Origin: Segetibacter koreensis DSM 18137
GTDB lineage: Bacteria; Bacteroidota; Bacteroidia; Chitinophagales; Chitinophagaceae
Length of the DNA stretch: 64,000 nt
Direction: 5' to 3'
Assembly: GCF_000374045.1 (NCBI RefSeq)
Contig: NZ_KB893314.1
Coordinates: 62,001 to 126,000 of the forward strand
Position numbers and translations under genes: made by a program
Part shown: in pieces, positions 18,829 to 29,200 of the stretch
Layout of the letters: each line of letters starts with the position of its first letter
Position numbering within the stretch: the first letter of the stretch is position 1
Notes under the pieces: model-generated
The model's database searches: none
Told to the model about the DNA's origin: nothing
What the model saw: the letters and a program-made list of their open reading frames with translations, nothing else

Positions 18829-20023
18829 TTTTTCTAAATAACCTATTCAATTGTTGTATAATGGCAGAATAAGTGTGGTTTTGGAGAATTTGGAAAGAAT
18901 TATCGCCCAACAATTTATAATCCTTTAAAGATAAATGAAGACAGCTTTGTAAGCTATTTATATCACCGCTACCAAAAACATAACCATTTACACCTGTTTG
19001 CACCAGGTCTTGTACACAGCCGCACTTGTCACTTACAATCACGCCGCGGCTGCATGCCATTGCCTCATTTACAGCTAACCCCCAGGTTTCACCCGGTCCT
19101 TTGGAAGGTAATACAAAAATATCTCCAAGGCGATAAACTACCGGCATCCCACTTTGATTTTGAAAAGGAATAAAAAAAATATTGGCATGTAACTTATATC
19201 TTTCCTTCAGTTCCGCTTCAAGGGCTCCATTGCCAACCATTATTAAAGCCGTGTCTTTTTGATTAAGAGCTACAAAAGCCTTTATTAAAATTTCAGGATC
19301 TTTCTTGCTGGTAAGTTTGCCTGCAAACAAAAAAACACAGTCGGTTTCTTTTATTCCCAGTTCTGACCGCCAGGCTGCTGCCTTACAGTCGTACTCTTTA
19401 TCATTACCAGAAAAACGATTATTATCTATTGCATGTGGCGCAAACAACAACTGTTCTTTTTTCAGGCCATGTACCTGGTAATATTGTTTGTTTGCTTCTC
19501 CCACATACAGTGCATAGTCAACATAATGATAGACCCAGCGCAAAAACAGCCGCCTTAATAATTTTTGTATTGAAAAGCCTTGAGGTTCGTCTATTAAATT
19601 TGAATCTCCTCTAAACAGCACAGGAATTTTTCCATGAAAATACCGCAGAACCTTTAGGTGGCTTTTAAAGCTCCATCCAATTACAAGTACTGCATCAGCT
19701 TTCCATTTTTCTATTTCATCAATTAAAGTTGGATTAATAATTCCGTTAAAATGACGGGTACCAGGGTTGGAAGAAACATTCTTAACAAACGCAAATTCAT
19801 ATCCTTCAGTGAGAGGGATATCCCATGCAAAAGAAAATCCGAAATCAGGATCATGCACTTTTTCCTCTAACTGACTTTGTGTATAAAAAACCTTTATAGT
19901 AAAACTACCATTTTCCTGGTTTGTCAGCCGAAAAAGCGGAGCATTATATTGAATGGGATGAGTTGTTATCACAGCCAACCTTCGTGTTCGGTTCATATTA
20001 AAATAACTATCCTTATAAGTCAT
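18806..20023 (-). CDS. Glycosyltransferase family 4
   Basis: This 405-residue GT-B enzyme begins, after a short extension, with RLAVITTHPIQYNAPLFRLT, a well-known GT4 opening. The C-terminal domain has FLFAGKLTSKKDPEILIKAF and the E-x7-E motif in GPGETWGLAVNEAMACSRGV. The first nine residues (MTYKDSYFN) may be excess, since MNRTRRLAV is a good alternative start. It overlaps the acyltransferase gene by one base (TAATG type) and the polymerase-like gene by 23 nt. Confidence 0.9.
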   Translation of the reverse strand: MTYKDSYFNMNRTRRLAVITTHPIQYNAPLFRLTNQENGSFTIKVFYTQSQLEEKVHDPDFGFSFAWDIPLTEGYEFAFVKNVSSNPGTRHFNGIINPTLIDEIEKWKADAVLVIGWSFKSHLKVLRYFHGKIPVLFRGDSNLIDEPQGFSIQKLLRRLFLRWVYHYVDYALYVGEANKQYYQVHGLKKEQLLFAPHAIDNNRFSGNDKEYDCKAAAWRSELGIKETDCVFLFAGKLTSKKDPEILIKAFVALNQKDTALIMVGNGALEAELKERYKLHANIFFIPFQNQSGMPVVYRLGDIFVLPSKGPGETWGLAVNEAMACSRGVIVSDKCGCVQDLVQTGVNGYVFGSGDINSLQSCLHLSLKDYKLLGDNSFQILQNHTYSAIIQQLNRLFRKNEVHAAG

Positions 20024-21114
20024 TAAACTGCAATCATTCTTCTCTCTGCACTTGTTTTACTAAATCTCTCCTTTAGCGCAATAAATCTTACTTCGAATGT
20101 AAAATAGCTTACTGATGCGACGATATACGAAGAGATAAAACAACCGAGCAAATTAAATAGAAAGTATGAGCTATTAAAATACTTTAAATAAAAAGAGTAG
20201 CAAATAATATGGTAAACATAGAGTCCGTAGCTTATTTTACCTGTGAAAAGTAGTGGCTTTGTAATTAAAAAATGGTTTAGGATATTATTTCTATTAAAAT
20301 TAGTAACAATTAAAAGCAAAAAGTAATATACTGTTGCAATCAAAGTACCTTTAATGGCTTGTATAACAAATATCCCTTTGCCTCCTGCAAAAAGCCATAG
20401 TATCGTCAAAGCAACAAATATCAAAAATAACGTTATTGTATAGGCGTTGTTCCCTTTACTTGCTTTTCCTACCGTTTTTTCTTTTATAGCTAATATCGCC
20501 CCGATTGCAAGAGCGTCCATTGTTGAAAATGTGAAATAAAAAACATTAAATCCCTTGTACGTTAAAATGATCCGAACAATTATCGCAGTTATAATTAAAG
20601 CATAGATTGTTTTTAGAAGTTTAGCAGTAGACAAGTAATAAACAAGTAAAGGCCAGAAGAGATAAAAATGTTCCTCAACTGCGAGTGACCAATAATGTGG
20701 CGGACCGGTTATAGGGAGCCTGAAGGTCATGCAATAATTTTGAAGATATATCCAATAAGGCCAACTTAGTTTTAAAGAAACAGTTGTCGTATTTGCAATT
20801 AATGGAGCAACAAAAATATAAATACAAAGGCCGACGTAATATAATGGAAATATTCGTAAAGAACGTCTTATATAAAACGACTTAAAAAAATTACGATTTT
20901 CTTTACTAGCTAAAAGAATACGAGTAATAAGAAAACCCGATAAAACGAAAAATAAAATAACGCCTGTTTGACCAAAAACAGACGTTTTTACCAAAAAATT
21001 TATTAAACCATCTTTCGTAGCACGAACTCCTTCACAAAAATGAAAATACATTACCATTAGCGCAGCGATCCCTCGTACACCATCCAACTCTTTATGATAT
21101 CTTAAAGTCATCAA
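20023..21114 (-). CDS. Acyltransferase 3 family membrane protein (OafA-like)
   Basis: This 363-residue integral membrane protein begins YHKELDGVRGIAALMVMYFHF, with the RGIAALMV and His pattern of the acyltransferase-3 family, and has FFVLSGFLITRIL and SLAVEEHFYLFWPL further on. About ten membrane segments follow. Members O-acetylate sugars at the membrane. It would decorate the polysaccharide. It overlaps the preceding gene by 4 nt (ATGA), so translation is coupled. Confidence 0.92.
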   Translation of the reverse strand: MMTLRYHKELDGVRGIAALMVMYFHFCEGVRATKDGLINFLVKTSVFGQTGVILFFVLSGFLITRILLASKENRNFFKSFYIRRSLRIFPLYYVGLCIYIFVAPLIANTTTVSLKLSWPYWIYLQNYCMTFRLPITGPPHYWSLAVEEHFYLFWPLLVYYLSTAKLLKTIYALIITAIIVRIILTYKGFNVFYFTFSTMDALAIGAILAIKEKTVGKASKGNNAYTITLFLIFVALTILWLFAGGKGIFVIQAIKGTLIATVYYFLLLIVTNFNRNNILNHFLITKPLLFTGKISYGLYVYHIICYSFYLKYFNSSYFLFNLLGCFISSYIVASVSYFTFEVRFIALKERFSKTSAERRMIAV

Positions 21115-22421
21115 TTCGTGAAACCCGAAATAATTTTGTTTACTAAATCTACTAAAGTAGCTGTAACACTACTGGCTGAATATTTTTCAAACTCAATTTG
21201 ATTTATTGTGTGGCAATTGTAGTTTTCCGCGTACAATAAAAATTCATCAAAGCTTTTTGGGAAACTTTTAAAAATGTTTTCTACATCGTTTTCTCCATCA
21301 AAAGCAAGCACCACACCTGCACCTGAACCTCGAATTACTTTGCAAGCAGAACTTTCTCGGTGCAAAATTGCCCATATTGGCTTTTGAGATAAAACAGCCT
21401 GGTATACTTTAGATGGTGTATAATGTGGTTCGGTACTGCCCAAAATAAACACCCCAGTGGCAGCATTTAGATGAACCAATACATCGAGATAAGGAATTCT
21501 TGCAGGATGTTCAAAGACATTTCTTTGCCATAACCCATATTTTTCTGCTATTGGTTTTATATTGTATCCATCGGGGTTATTTGGAGAAGTGCCTGTTCCT
21601 ATGAAGTGTAATTCAAGGTCTTGATATTTCTCCTGTTGAGTATGAATAGCAGATAATACTTTTTCTAATGGTGCAAATGCTTTAGGGAGCATTGCCCCGG
21701 CATATACTACCTGTAATTTTTCACTATTTTTACTAAATAAATATGGTTTAATGTCTAATGATTTTACAGCATCATGATCCATTTTTTCACCGCCGTAGGG
21801 CATTGCCGCAAATATCGCATCCTTTACTAATCGGGGATTTCTTTCCTGCACTCCTTTATAATAACCCTCTGCAACGCCTGTTATCAAAGATGCTTTTTTA
21901 ACGGCTATAGGTTCCAACAATTTTGCTATTTGTGTACTTAACCAGTGGCGTGAAAAAATTTTATCTGAGCCGGGAAATTCATGTACCCACGGATCAATGT
22001 AATCAATACCATACTTAATGCCAGTAGAGTCATGTAACAGGCGACCTAATAAAGCAACGTAAAAGGAAGGAATAGGAATATATAAAAAATCAAAATGTTC
22101 TTCTTTGATTAATTGTTTTGCTTTTGTATATAATTGAAAAAAACCACGTAAACCAATATCTCCCACAAGCCTTGGTTTAGTGGTTTTAAATGCCTTTACT
22201 TTTTCTATCCTTAAGCTTTGAGGTAATAATCTTTCAAGATGATAATCCAGCTTTTCTTCATAAAAATCTTCAAGTACGGTTAAGATTGTAGGTCGCCAAT
22301 CATACGATGGCAGATGTTGTGCAAAAAGTCTTGAACGATGAACTGCCGCTAAGTTGGATGGTGGAAAATGCGGAGAGATTATTAGAATTTTATTGTTCAA
22401 TTTTGGACTATTTCTTTCCAC
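21111..22421 (-). CDS. GT4-like glycosyltransferase
   Basis: This 436-residue protein has the GT-B pattern: KILIISPHFPPSNLAAVHRSRLFAQ near the N-terminus, DYIDPWVHEFPG in the middle, and a C-terminal nucleotide-binding half with YAGAMLPKAFAPLEKVL and YTPSKVYQAVLSQKPI. The last takes the place of the E-x7-E stretch, so the match to GT4 is weaker than for its neighbours. It overlaps the previous gene by 25 nt and the next by 4 nt. Specificity unknown. Confidence 0.75.
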   Translation of the reverse strand: MERNSPKLNNKILIISPHFPPSNLAAVHRSRLFAQHLPSYDWRPTILTVLEDFYEEKLDYHLERLLPQSLRIEKVKAFKTTKPRLVGDIGLRGFFQLYTKAKQLIKEEHFDFLYIPIPSFYVALLGRLLHDSTGIKYGIDYIDPWVHEFPGSDKIFSRHWLSTQIAKLLEPIAVKKASLITGVAEGYYKGVQERNPRLVKDAIFAAMPYGGEKMDHDAVKSLDIKPYLFSKNSEKLQVVYAGAMLPKAFAPLEKVLSAIHTQQEKYQDLELHFIGTGTSPNNPDGYNIKPIAEKYGLWQRNVFEHPARIPYLDVLVHLNAATGVFILGSTEPHYTPSKVYQAVLSQKPIWAILHRESSACKVIRGSGAGVVLAFDGENDVENIFKSFPKSFDEFLLYAENYNCHTINQIEFEKYSASSVTATLVDLVNKIISGFTN

Positions 22422-23614
22422 TTCATTTTCAATTTTACAGATTCGATTTCCCAGCTGTAAGCTTTTCCGTTCTCAAACCTTTCTAACTTTTGTAACGATA
22501 ATTTATCCCATTGCTCGTAAACATTTATCATTTCCTTCTGTAGTTTTTCCTTATCAAACAATTCTATAATAGTTCCATGCTGGTTAAATTTATATATAAA
22601 ACTTACCTGTGCACTTGTATCAGAAGCAATTATAAAAAGTCCTGCCTGAAAATAAGACCAGATTTTATTGGTTAAACAAATATTTCTATTTTCATCTGCA
22701 CTTGCTGTATCGATTGCTAACCCTATATCAAATTCGCAAAGTTTACTATTCAAGTCTGTTTGTGATAAAGAAGAAACTATATGAATAAAGGGTTTCCCCT
22801 GCAAATGATTGTTATAAAATTCCTGTCTAATATTACCTATTAGTGTAATTTCAAACTTATCTTTTAAACTTTCAATTACAGGTAGTATCTCTTCTAATCC
22901 ACGGTCTTTGTCAATGTTCTGTGAAAACCAAACTAATTGAATTTTGCCTGACGCCGTTATTTTTGAAGGTTTGAGAAACTCACTGTCTGGGAAAACGTTA
23001 TTGATGATAAAAGTATTTGCTATTTTGTGAGGTAAAACATCAGAAGTAATTTTTTCTTTTATCAAGGGTGCAGCAAAAGAAACATAATTTGCAAATGGTA
23101 GTATTTTCTTTATCAATTGAATAGTAAGATTTGAAATAACGTTATTATTTCCCTCACCCGGATGATAATCTTCTATATCGATAGCAAAAGGAATGTTGTA
23201 CTTTTTTGAATAATAATATGCCGGATAAAAAGCTGGGGGATTGTGGACTATTACAAGATCAGGTTTTACTTTCAACTTTTTTAGGGCCCAAATTAATTGT
23301 AACGATCTCCTGCTAATAGCATAAGAGACAAGGCTTGTTGCAGAAATACATTTGTACACTTTACGAAGAAAAACTTCTAAAGATGTACTTATGACCCAAT
23401 TTATTAATTTTTCCCGACCGGCCGAAACGTAAATTTTTTCAACTCCGGCTAAATCATTTTGTATATGCTTTTCCTTTTCTTTTGTCCAATTGGGCAAATC
23501 AAAAGCGATATAAGTAACCTTGTAATTTGATGCAAGCGCTAAATTAATTTCTTTTCGACACCGTGGATTTGAGGCCAGGTTAGTACTTGTTATAAATAGA
23601 ATATGATCTTTCAA
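22397..23614 (-). CDS. GT4-like glycosyltransferase
   Basis: This 405-residue protein begins ILFITSTNLASNPRCRKEINLAL, a start found in GT4-like enzymes of capsule loci, and contains VIVHNPPAFYPAYYYSKKYN and DIEDYHPGEG. The C-terminal half has QLVWFSQNIDKDRGLEEILP and LTNKIWSYFQAGLFIIASD, a diverged nucleotide-sugar site. GT-B fold is likely; the sugar is unknown. It overlaps the next gene by 25 nt and starts 16 nt after the previous stop. Confidence 0.75.
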   Translation of the reverse strand: MKDHILFITSTNLASNPRCRKEINLALASNYKVTYIAFDLPNWTKEKEKHIQNDLAGVEKIYVSAGREKLINWVISTSLEVFLRKVYKCISATSLVSYAISRRSLQLIWALKKLKVKPDLVIVHNPPAFYPAYYYSKKYNIPFAIDIEDYHPGEGNNNVISNLTIQLIKKILPFANYVSFAAPLIKEKITSDVLPHKIANTFIINNVFPDSEFLKPSKITASGKIQLVWFSQNIDKDRGLEEILPVIESLKDKFEITLIGNIRQEFYNNHLQGKPFIHIVSSLSQTDLNSKLCEFDIGLAIDTASADENRNICLTNKIWSYFQAGLFIIASDTSAQVSFIYKFNQHGTIIELFDKEKLQKEMINVYEQWDKLSLQKLERFENGKAYSWEIESVKLKMKWKEIVQN

Positions 23615-23630
23615 TCTCTAAAAAATTATT

Positions 23631-24947
23631 CTATTTATTGTTATAAACTGACAAAGTTTGCTCAACGACAGATTCAAAATCAGGAGGAGAGGCTATGTTC
23701 CCTTTTAATTTATCAAGTACGGTTTTATCTTCTATGATACCACTAAGAACCTTTCTGAGAGATGAAGTACTATTAAAATCAAAAAGCAATCCGTTATAAC
23801 CATGTTGTACTTGTTCTGCAATACCAGCCAAATTAGCGCCTATGACGGGCACTTCCGCTGCAAACGCTTCTTGTATAACCAGGGGAGACATTTCAGCAAC
23901 AGTGGACGGAAGAACTAAAGCATCAAATTGTCGTATTGTCGGTACCACATCCGTTGGCGTCAATAAACCCTTCCAAACAATATTATTACTTGCCTTCGTT
24001 TTGCTGTGAAGATTTAATAAATAATCCTCGTCATTCGTCGCTCCGAAGATGTCTAATACAATTTTATCTTGTGGTAAACCTACTATTGCATCTATTAATA
24101 AATGAAGTCCTTTGATGGGGTCTATCCTTCCAACAAAAACCAGTTTTACAGGTTCAGGCGTTTTGAGGTCCCTGACTTTAGAAGTCTGAATATTATAAGG
24201 TATTGCCTGCTTTATTATGCACATCTTATTTTCAGGAATCCCGTTCTTTAATAGAACTTCCTTGTACCAATCAGTTAATACTATGATCTTTTCGGAAAGA
24301 CTAAATATTTCAAGCAAGTTACTCTGGAGTTGCTCTATAATAAAGGGATACGAAAAAGCTGTACCTATTGAATGATTTATCCTTCCGGTATTGATATTTA
24401 AATTATATAGAGGCATTGATGTATAGTATAATGCCTGCCGGCACATATTGCTGATTCGTTGCTTACTCAAAGCACACCTCGTACACCGTTCAATATCAAT
24501 TAAACCGGAACAAGGTTCTTTGCCTTTGTACATAAGTGTACCGCTAAAACAACTATACCTGGCAAGATGCAGGGTAAAGATTATTCTTATTGCCATCTGT
24601 TTTAAAACCCTTGCATGATAAAGACCAATTCCACTACTCCCTGCCAATTCCTGTATGTGAACAATATCCGGATTTAATTCTTGAATCAATTTTTGAAAAG
24701 CTTCAATACCGTCTGGTGGCCTTTTTCCCATTATCACCGAGCGATCTCTGTTACCCTGTTCAGCATAACGCTTAACTAAAAGACCGTCATACTTATATTC
24801 GTACAATTCAAAACTTTTATAATTAGGGGTTACAATTGTCACCTCATGTCCTTTTGCCTTTAATGATTTAGCCAGAGCCCAGGTATAAACTTCAGTACCT
24901 GCCACCTGATCTGGCATAAAATGGTTTAGGCAAAAAACAATTTTCAT
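23631..24947 (-). CDS. Glycosyltransferase family 4
   Basis: This 438-residue GT-B enzyme begins KIVFCLNHFMPDQVAGTEVYTWALA, with the GGxE-type acceptor loop variant AGTEVY. The C-terminal domain has FVGRIDPIKGLHLLIDAI and LPSTVAEMSPLVIQEAFAAEVP, the E-x7-E region. A cluster of Cys residues (around 150-175: CFSG, CSGLIDIERCTRCALSK) is unusual and is found in some GT4 enzymes, perhaps binding a metal. Specificity unknown. Confidence 0.9.
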   Translation of the reverse strand: MKIVFCLNHFMPDQVAGTEVYTWALAKSLKAKGHEVTIVTPNYKSFELYEYKYDGLLVKRYAEQGNRDRSVIMGKRPPDGIEAFQKLIQELNPDIVHIQELAGSSGIGLYHARVLKQMAIRIIFTLHLARYSCFSGTLMYKGKEPCSGLIDIERCTRCALSKQRISNMCRQALYYTSMPLYNLNINTGRINHSIGTAFSYPFIIEQLQSNLLEIFSLSEKIIVLTDWYKEVLLKNGIPENKMCIIKQAIPYNIQTSKVRDLKTPEPVKLVFVGRIDPIKGLHLLIDAIVGLPQDKIVLDIFGATNDEDYLLNLHSKTKASNNIVWKGLLTPTDVVPTIRQFDALVLPSTVAEMSPLVIQEAFAAEVPVIGANLAGIAEQVQHGYNGLLFDFNSTSSLRKVLSGIIEDKTVLDKLKGNIASPPDFESVVEQTLSVYNNK

Positions 24948-25055
24948 TTAAAAAAGAGAATTTAAAATCATAAGGAAGAATAACAAAAAACAATAAAATT
25001 ATTCTGTTTAAGAAAGTGCTTTCACAAAAAATATCATGAATCGTAAAAACAGACT

Positions 25056-26000
25056 TTACAGCTTAAAATTATTTTTTCTCCATGACTTTACTGCTGAATA
25101 ATATTCATATTTTATCCCTACAGCCGCTGAAAGATATAATAGCAGTGATTTAATATTTTTATTTAATAAAAAATTTGTTCTTAAAAGATCCTTACTATTC
25201 TCTCCATTATATTTATATACTATTAGAGCTAATAAGGCAATATTCTTAGCAATGTTTTTGTTTCCCGTTGCCGAATAGTTTATGTGTTTTAATAAAGTTT
25301 TACAATAAGTGGAATAAACCGAAGAAAAATTTTTTAAATTATTAGTAAGGGATGTAGGTACAATTCTATAAACTGAGTCATATTCATTTAAAAATATAAA
25401 TTTAAATTTTTTCGTTAGCCTTAACCATAAATCCCAATCTTCAACCCTTAGGGTTTCATCGTACATTCCAACTTCCTTTATAGCGTTCATTCTTACTAAA
25501 TGTGAAGTCGACGAAATAAAATTTTTTAATAATAATTCTTCAAAGCCTAAGGTTTCCACCGAAGAAACATCAACTTTTATAGATTGGTAATAATCCTTTT
25601 GTAGGTAGTTGCCATGAACGTCCATTCTGTAAGGTTTACCAAAAACTAAAGCATAATCCTCTGTTAGTTGTTCCAATGTTTCTACTTGTCTGCTTATTTT
25701 GTTTGGTAGAATTAAATCATCAGAACCAATCATCTGATAATACTTTCCTTCGGCAATTTTAACTGCATTATTTAAAGAATAACAAATACCCCTATTTTCT
25801 GTATTTTTTAAAAAAATCACTTTAAAAGGAGCATTTATTATTTTCTTCTCAATTACTTCAACAGAATTATCAGAAGAACAATCATCAATAATTATTACTT
25901 CAATATTCCTGTATGTTTGATTAAAAACACTATCAATAGTTTCAGTAATAAATTCGGCTTTATTGTAGTTAGGAATACATATGGAAACTAAAGGAAGCAT
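25056..26000 (-). CDS. Glycosyltransferase family 2
   Basis: This 314-residue GT-A protein begins PLVSICIPNYNKAEFITETI. It has IIDDCSSDNSVEV, GSDDLILPNKISRQ (the acidic metal site) and VEDWDLWLRLTKKF, a normal GT2 catalytic domain of about 220 residues followed by a Lys/Asn-rich tail. It lies in the A/T-rich middle of the locus with 173-nt and 108-nt spacers on either side. Sugar specificity cannot be read. Confidence 0.9.
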   Translation of the reverse strand: MLPLVSICIPNYNKAEFITETIDSVFNQTYRNIEVIIIDDCSSDNSVEVIEKKIINAPFKVIFLKNTENRGICYSLNNAVKIAEGKYYQMIGSDDLILPNKISRQVETLEQLTEDYALVFGKPYRMDVHGNYLQKDYYQSIKVDVSSVETLGFEELLLKNFISSTSHLVRMNAIKEVGMYDETLRVEDWDLWLRLTKKFKFIFLNEYDSVYRIVPTSLTNNLKNFSSVYSTYCKTLLKHINYSATGNKNIAKNIALLALIVYKYNGENSKDLLRTNFLLNKNIKSLLLYLSAAVGIKYEYYSAVKSWRKNNFKL

Positions 26001-26173
26001 TTTTTATAAAAAACTAAAAGTCTGGTATTTTTCACATTTTAAAATTTAAATGTGTTTCTCTTATTAGGAGTTAGAAGATTTCAGCTTACACATAATGGAT
26101 AAAGAGGTGTGTTCAAAAATTTAAAACATAAAAAAGGAAAAATAAAACCAATAAGACCTTTATTAATTTTCTA

Positions 26174-27148
26174 TTATGATTGATTTAAAAAACTCGTTTT
26201 ATTTCTATTTTTAAAAGTAAAATTATAATTATTCATTAACGGATTTGTACCATTTGAATTGCATTTATAAGACAAATAGATTTTTTCAGAAACTAAATTT
26301 AAATTACTAAATGGAATTTGTAGCTGTTTCATCAACTTTATGAGATCCATTAATTTCCCTTTCAGCAACGTATTCTTTATTAATAGTTTAATTACTGAAA
26401 TATTAATATTTTTTTTCGCCAGCTCAAGTTCCTCCCCTTGTAGTGGGAAATATTCAGCGTTTACAATAATGCTGTTAATAATATAATTTTCTTTTAAGTT
26501 TGTGTAATTTTTAGTAACTCGTCTACTAGCCTGATCATCAGATTGGCGCCAAAAAGTATAACCGGTTGTTGTAAGTAAGACGGGATACTGACAAGCAATT
26601 CTTTTTTTTAAAAATGTGTCCCCTATAGCAAAATCATTGCTTAGACCTCCTATTTCTTTTAGCATGCTGATTTTAAAAAGTGATTCAGCAAAACCAACAG
26701 TACTAATAGGATAATCTGAAAAGTATATTAGTTTGGTAAGTTCAATTGGTTCAAATAAATAAGGAAGAACCGCAAAATCTAAACCACCCACACCCCAAAT
26801 TGCAGCAGCGTTAGGAAATCCCTGCAAGTATTTTTGAAAACGTTCCAGGCTATCCTTATACAATATATCATCTCCATCAACAAAGATTAAGTACTCTCCC
26901 TTTGCTAATGATAAGGCCTTGTTGCGGTTAGGATACTCGCCTATGTTTACTTCATTTCGAAATGTGACTATTCGGGGATCTGAGAATTCATTGATGATTT
27001 GCCACGTATTATCAGTAGAACAATCGTCACCAATTATCAATTCAAAATTTACAAAAGATTGTGCCAGTACACTTTGAATTGTATGTCGTACCCACAATGC
27101 AGAGTTGTAGGTAATAGTAACGACTGTAAAAAGAGGATTATTTTGCAT
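26174..27148 (-). CDS. Glycosyltransferase family 2
   Basis: This 324-residue GT-A protein begins PLFTVVTITYNSALWVRHTI. It has IGDDCSTDNTWQII, VDGDDILYKDSL as the metal site, and AIGDTFLKKRIACQ in the acceptor half. It starts 4 nt after the GT4 stop. Codon and base use is A/T-rich like its neighbours. The C-terminal 90 residues show no known domain. Confidence 0.88.
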   Translation of the reverse strand: MQNNPLFTVVTITYNSALWVRHTIQSVLAQSFVNFELIIGDDCSTDNTWQIINEFSDPRIVTFRNEVNIGEYPNRNKALSLAKGEYLIFVDGDDILYKDSLERFQKYLQGFPNAAAIWGVGGLDFAVLPYLFEPIELTKLIYFSDYPISTVGFAESLFKISMLKEIGGLSNDFAIGDTFLKKRIACQYPVLLTTTGYTFWRQSDDQASRRVTKNYTNLKENYIINSIIVNAEYFPLQGEELELAKKNINISVIKLLIKNTLLKGKLMDLIKLMKQLQIPFSNLNLVSEKIYLSYKCNSNGTNPLMNNYNFTFKNRNKTSFLNQS

Positions 27149-27152
27149 AACA

Positions 27153-28280
27153 CTATCTAAACACCTCTAATAACTGTTTTCTGGTGTTTTCTTCATTATA
27201 TTTTTCCCTGGTTCTCATTGAAATTTCTTCTTTATCAAATGCATCGTAATTATGTTTTAGCAACATTATTTTATCAGCTAAATCTTTTTCATTTCCGCTT
27301 TCATATAAATACCCGTTGCATCCATTCTCGACGATCTCTATAGTTCCACCTGTGTTAGCGCCAACAACCGGCAGACCAAGTTTTAAGGCTTCGACTGTTA
27401 CTCGCCCAAACGCTTCCATCCTGCTACACATAAGTAACGCATCGTGTTGTTGCAATACTTCGGCAGGTTCTTTTATGGGTCCTAAAAATTTAACTTGTTC
27501 CTGTAAATCAAATGATTCTACTGCAGCATGTAATGACTCAAGGAACTGTAAACTCTGTTCTTTACCCACTATACTTAATTCAAAACATAAGCCATTCGCC
27601 TTACAAATCCGCAATGCCTTTATAGCTTCAATATGATTTTTCGACGCAGCTATCTGGCCTAACATAATCAACTTAATTTCACTTTCTACTGAGTTTTTCA
27701 TTACCGCGATCTGAGGTAGTACTACAGCATTTGTCACTATACTTTTTTTCTTGTCAGGCACTAACTCTTTATACTTATTTTCCACAGCTAATGAGTTGAA
27801 GACTATCTTATACGATAGCTTATTCATTCTTATTGCACCTTTCAAAAATCCACCGCCTATTGTAAATCCATGATCTTCTTCACCAAATTCATGAACAAAC
27901 CAAACATGTTTTTTATTTGATTTCTGAGCAGCTATAGCAGCAACAGGAGAAGCAATAGTATTGGTTACAATGAAATCAGGATTTGTTTGTTCAACAAGTT
28001 TCATTATTTCTTTAATAGCTAAGCGGTTTCTTACCCACTGTTTTGCCCGAAGTTTAAAAGGATGTTTGAAATTTACAGAAGGAGAAGTCCACGGATAAAA
28101 CTTTATGTGTGATGTTACAATGTTTTTTTTTGATGCTGCCCTGGCCAGCTCCATTTTATTTGAAAAAGGCACAATCAGATGGCTTTCCATTCCTTGCTCT
28201 TTAAGAATTTCGAGATATTCAAGCAAGCAAATATTAGCTCCGCTCATATTACCCTCATGAGCTAACCATAATATTTTCAT
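27153..28280 (-). CDS. Glycosyltransferase family 4
   Basis: This 375-residue GT-B enzyme begins KILWLAHEGNMSGANICLLEYLEIL, has HVWFVHEFGEEDHGF, LIMLGQIAASKNHIEAIKAL and the E-x7-E motif in MEAFGRVTVEALKLGLPVVG. It resembles the GT4 at 10128-11309 in layout (both have HVWxxxEFxxxDHG), so the two may have a common origin or similar acceptors. It overlaps the upstream GT2 gene by 4 nt. Confidence 0.92.
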   Translation of the reverse strand: MKILWLAHEGNMSGANICLLEYLEILKEQGMESHLIVPFSNKMELARAASKKNIVTSHIKFYPWTSPSVNFKHPFKLRAKQWVRNRLAIKEIMKLVEQTNPDFIVTNTIASPVAAIAAQKSNKKHVWFVHEFGEEDHGFTIGGGFLKGAIRMNKLSYKIVFNSLAVENKYKELVPDKKKSIVTNAVVLPQIAVMKNSVESEIKLIMLGQIAASKNHIEAIKALRICKANGLCFELSIVGKEQSLQFLESLHAAVESFDLQEQVKFLGPIKEPAEVLQQHDALLMCSRMEAFGRVTVEALKLGLPVVGANTGGTIEIVENGCNGYLYESGNEKDLADKIMLLKHNYDAFDKEEISMRTREKYNEENTRKQLLEVFR

Positions 28281-29200
28281 AAGTTGGCTTTGTTAGCAAA
28301 AGTGATTTGTTTAATTGCTCCCGCTGTTGCTCTCCATATTTTTATGTTGGCCAAACGAATCTGTTTTAAAATATTCAAAATGCGGCTAAGCTTACTGTTA
28401 TTTGTTTGGTTAATATTTTCTTTTAAAACTTGAAACCATTTTCTTTCTAAATCCCTGTTAATTGCAATTTTTCTAAGATTTTTATTGCTAGTCTGAATTG
28501 ATAACTTTTCAATGATTTTTAATTCTTCGTTTCGAAATCTTTCCTGCATACTTACAGTCTTTGATTGAGCATGATACCTAAAATGTATCAGCAACTTGTC
28601 AGTATAAGCGACATTAGGGAATAAACTCAGGTAACGTATATATAAATCCCAATCAAAACTATAGTGAAGGCTTTCATCAATTCCGCCACTTTTGAAAAAT
28701 AAATCTCTACGCATCCATACTCCCGGTTGAACAAACTGTACTCCTTTTAACCAATACAGTAAGCCTTTTGCTGAAAGTTTTGAATGTTGTACAAATTCGA
28801 TAGCCTTCTCCTTTTCACCTTCACCCTCAAACAATCGCACTCTACCTGCCACCATATCAGACCCTGATGAAAAAGACTTAGCTATCGTTTCTAATGCTCC
28901 GGGTTCTAAATAATCATCTGAATTAAGCCAGTTAAAGATCTCTCCAGTGCAATATTGAAGACCCTTATTTATAGCATTTGCCTGACCACAGTCTTTTTCA
29001 CTTACCCAAAACTTCAAATGCTTTTCATATTTCCTAATTATTTCCACTGTGTTGTCAGTACTGCCAGCATCTATAATAACATATTCAAGATTAGGATAAT
29101 TTTGATTAATTACTGATTGAATAGTTTGCTCAATATACTGTCCCTGGTTATATGTAGGAGTAACAATAGATATAGTTGGAAATTGATTTAAATGGCCCAT
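28277..29200 (-). CDS. Glycosyltransferase family 2
   Basis: This 307-residue GT-A protein begins PTISIVTPTYNQGQYIEQTIQSV. It has IDAGSTDNTVEII, VSEKDCGQANAINKGL, LNSDDYLEPGAL and FDWDLYIRYLSL, all standard GT2 sites. It overlaps both neighbours (13 nt with the acyltransferase, 4 nt with the GT4 gene), consistent with one transcript. Sugar unknown. Confidence 0.92.
   Translation of the reverse strand: MGHLNQFPTISIVTPTYNQGQYIEQTIQSVINQNYPNLEYVIIDAGSTDNTVEIIRKYEKHLKFWVSEKDCGQANAINKGLQYCTGEIFNWLNSDDYLEPGALETIAKSFSSGSDMVAGRVRLFEGEGEKEKAIEFVQHSKLSAKGLLYWLKGVQFVQPGVWMRRDLFFKSGGIDESLHYSFDWDLYIRYLSLFPNVAYTDKLLIHFRYHAQSKTVSMQERFRNEELKIIEKLSIQTSNKNLRKIAINRDLERKWFQVLKENINQTNNSKLSRILNILKQIRLANIKIWRATAGAIKQITFANKANL

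Noticed and set aside
26035-26060. Inverted repeat CACATTT ... AAATGTG in a GT2 spacer
   Set aside because: A/T-rich, no T-run in the transcribed direction; likely by chance in this A/T-rich region.
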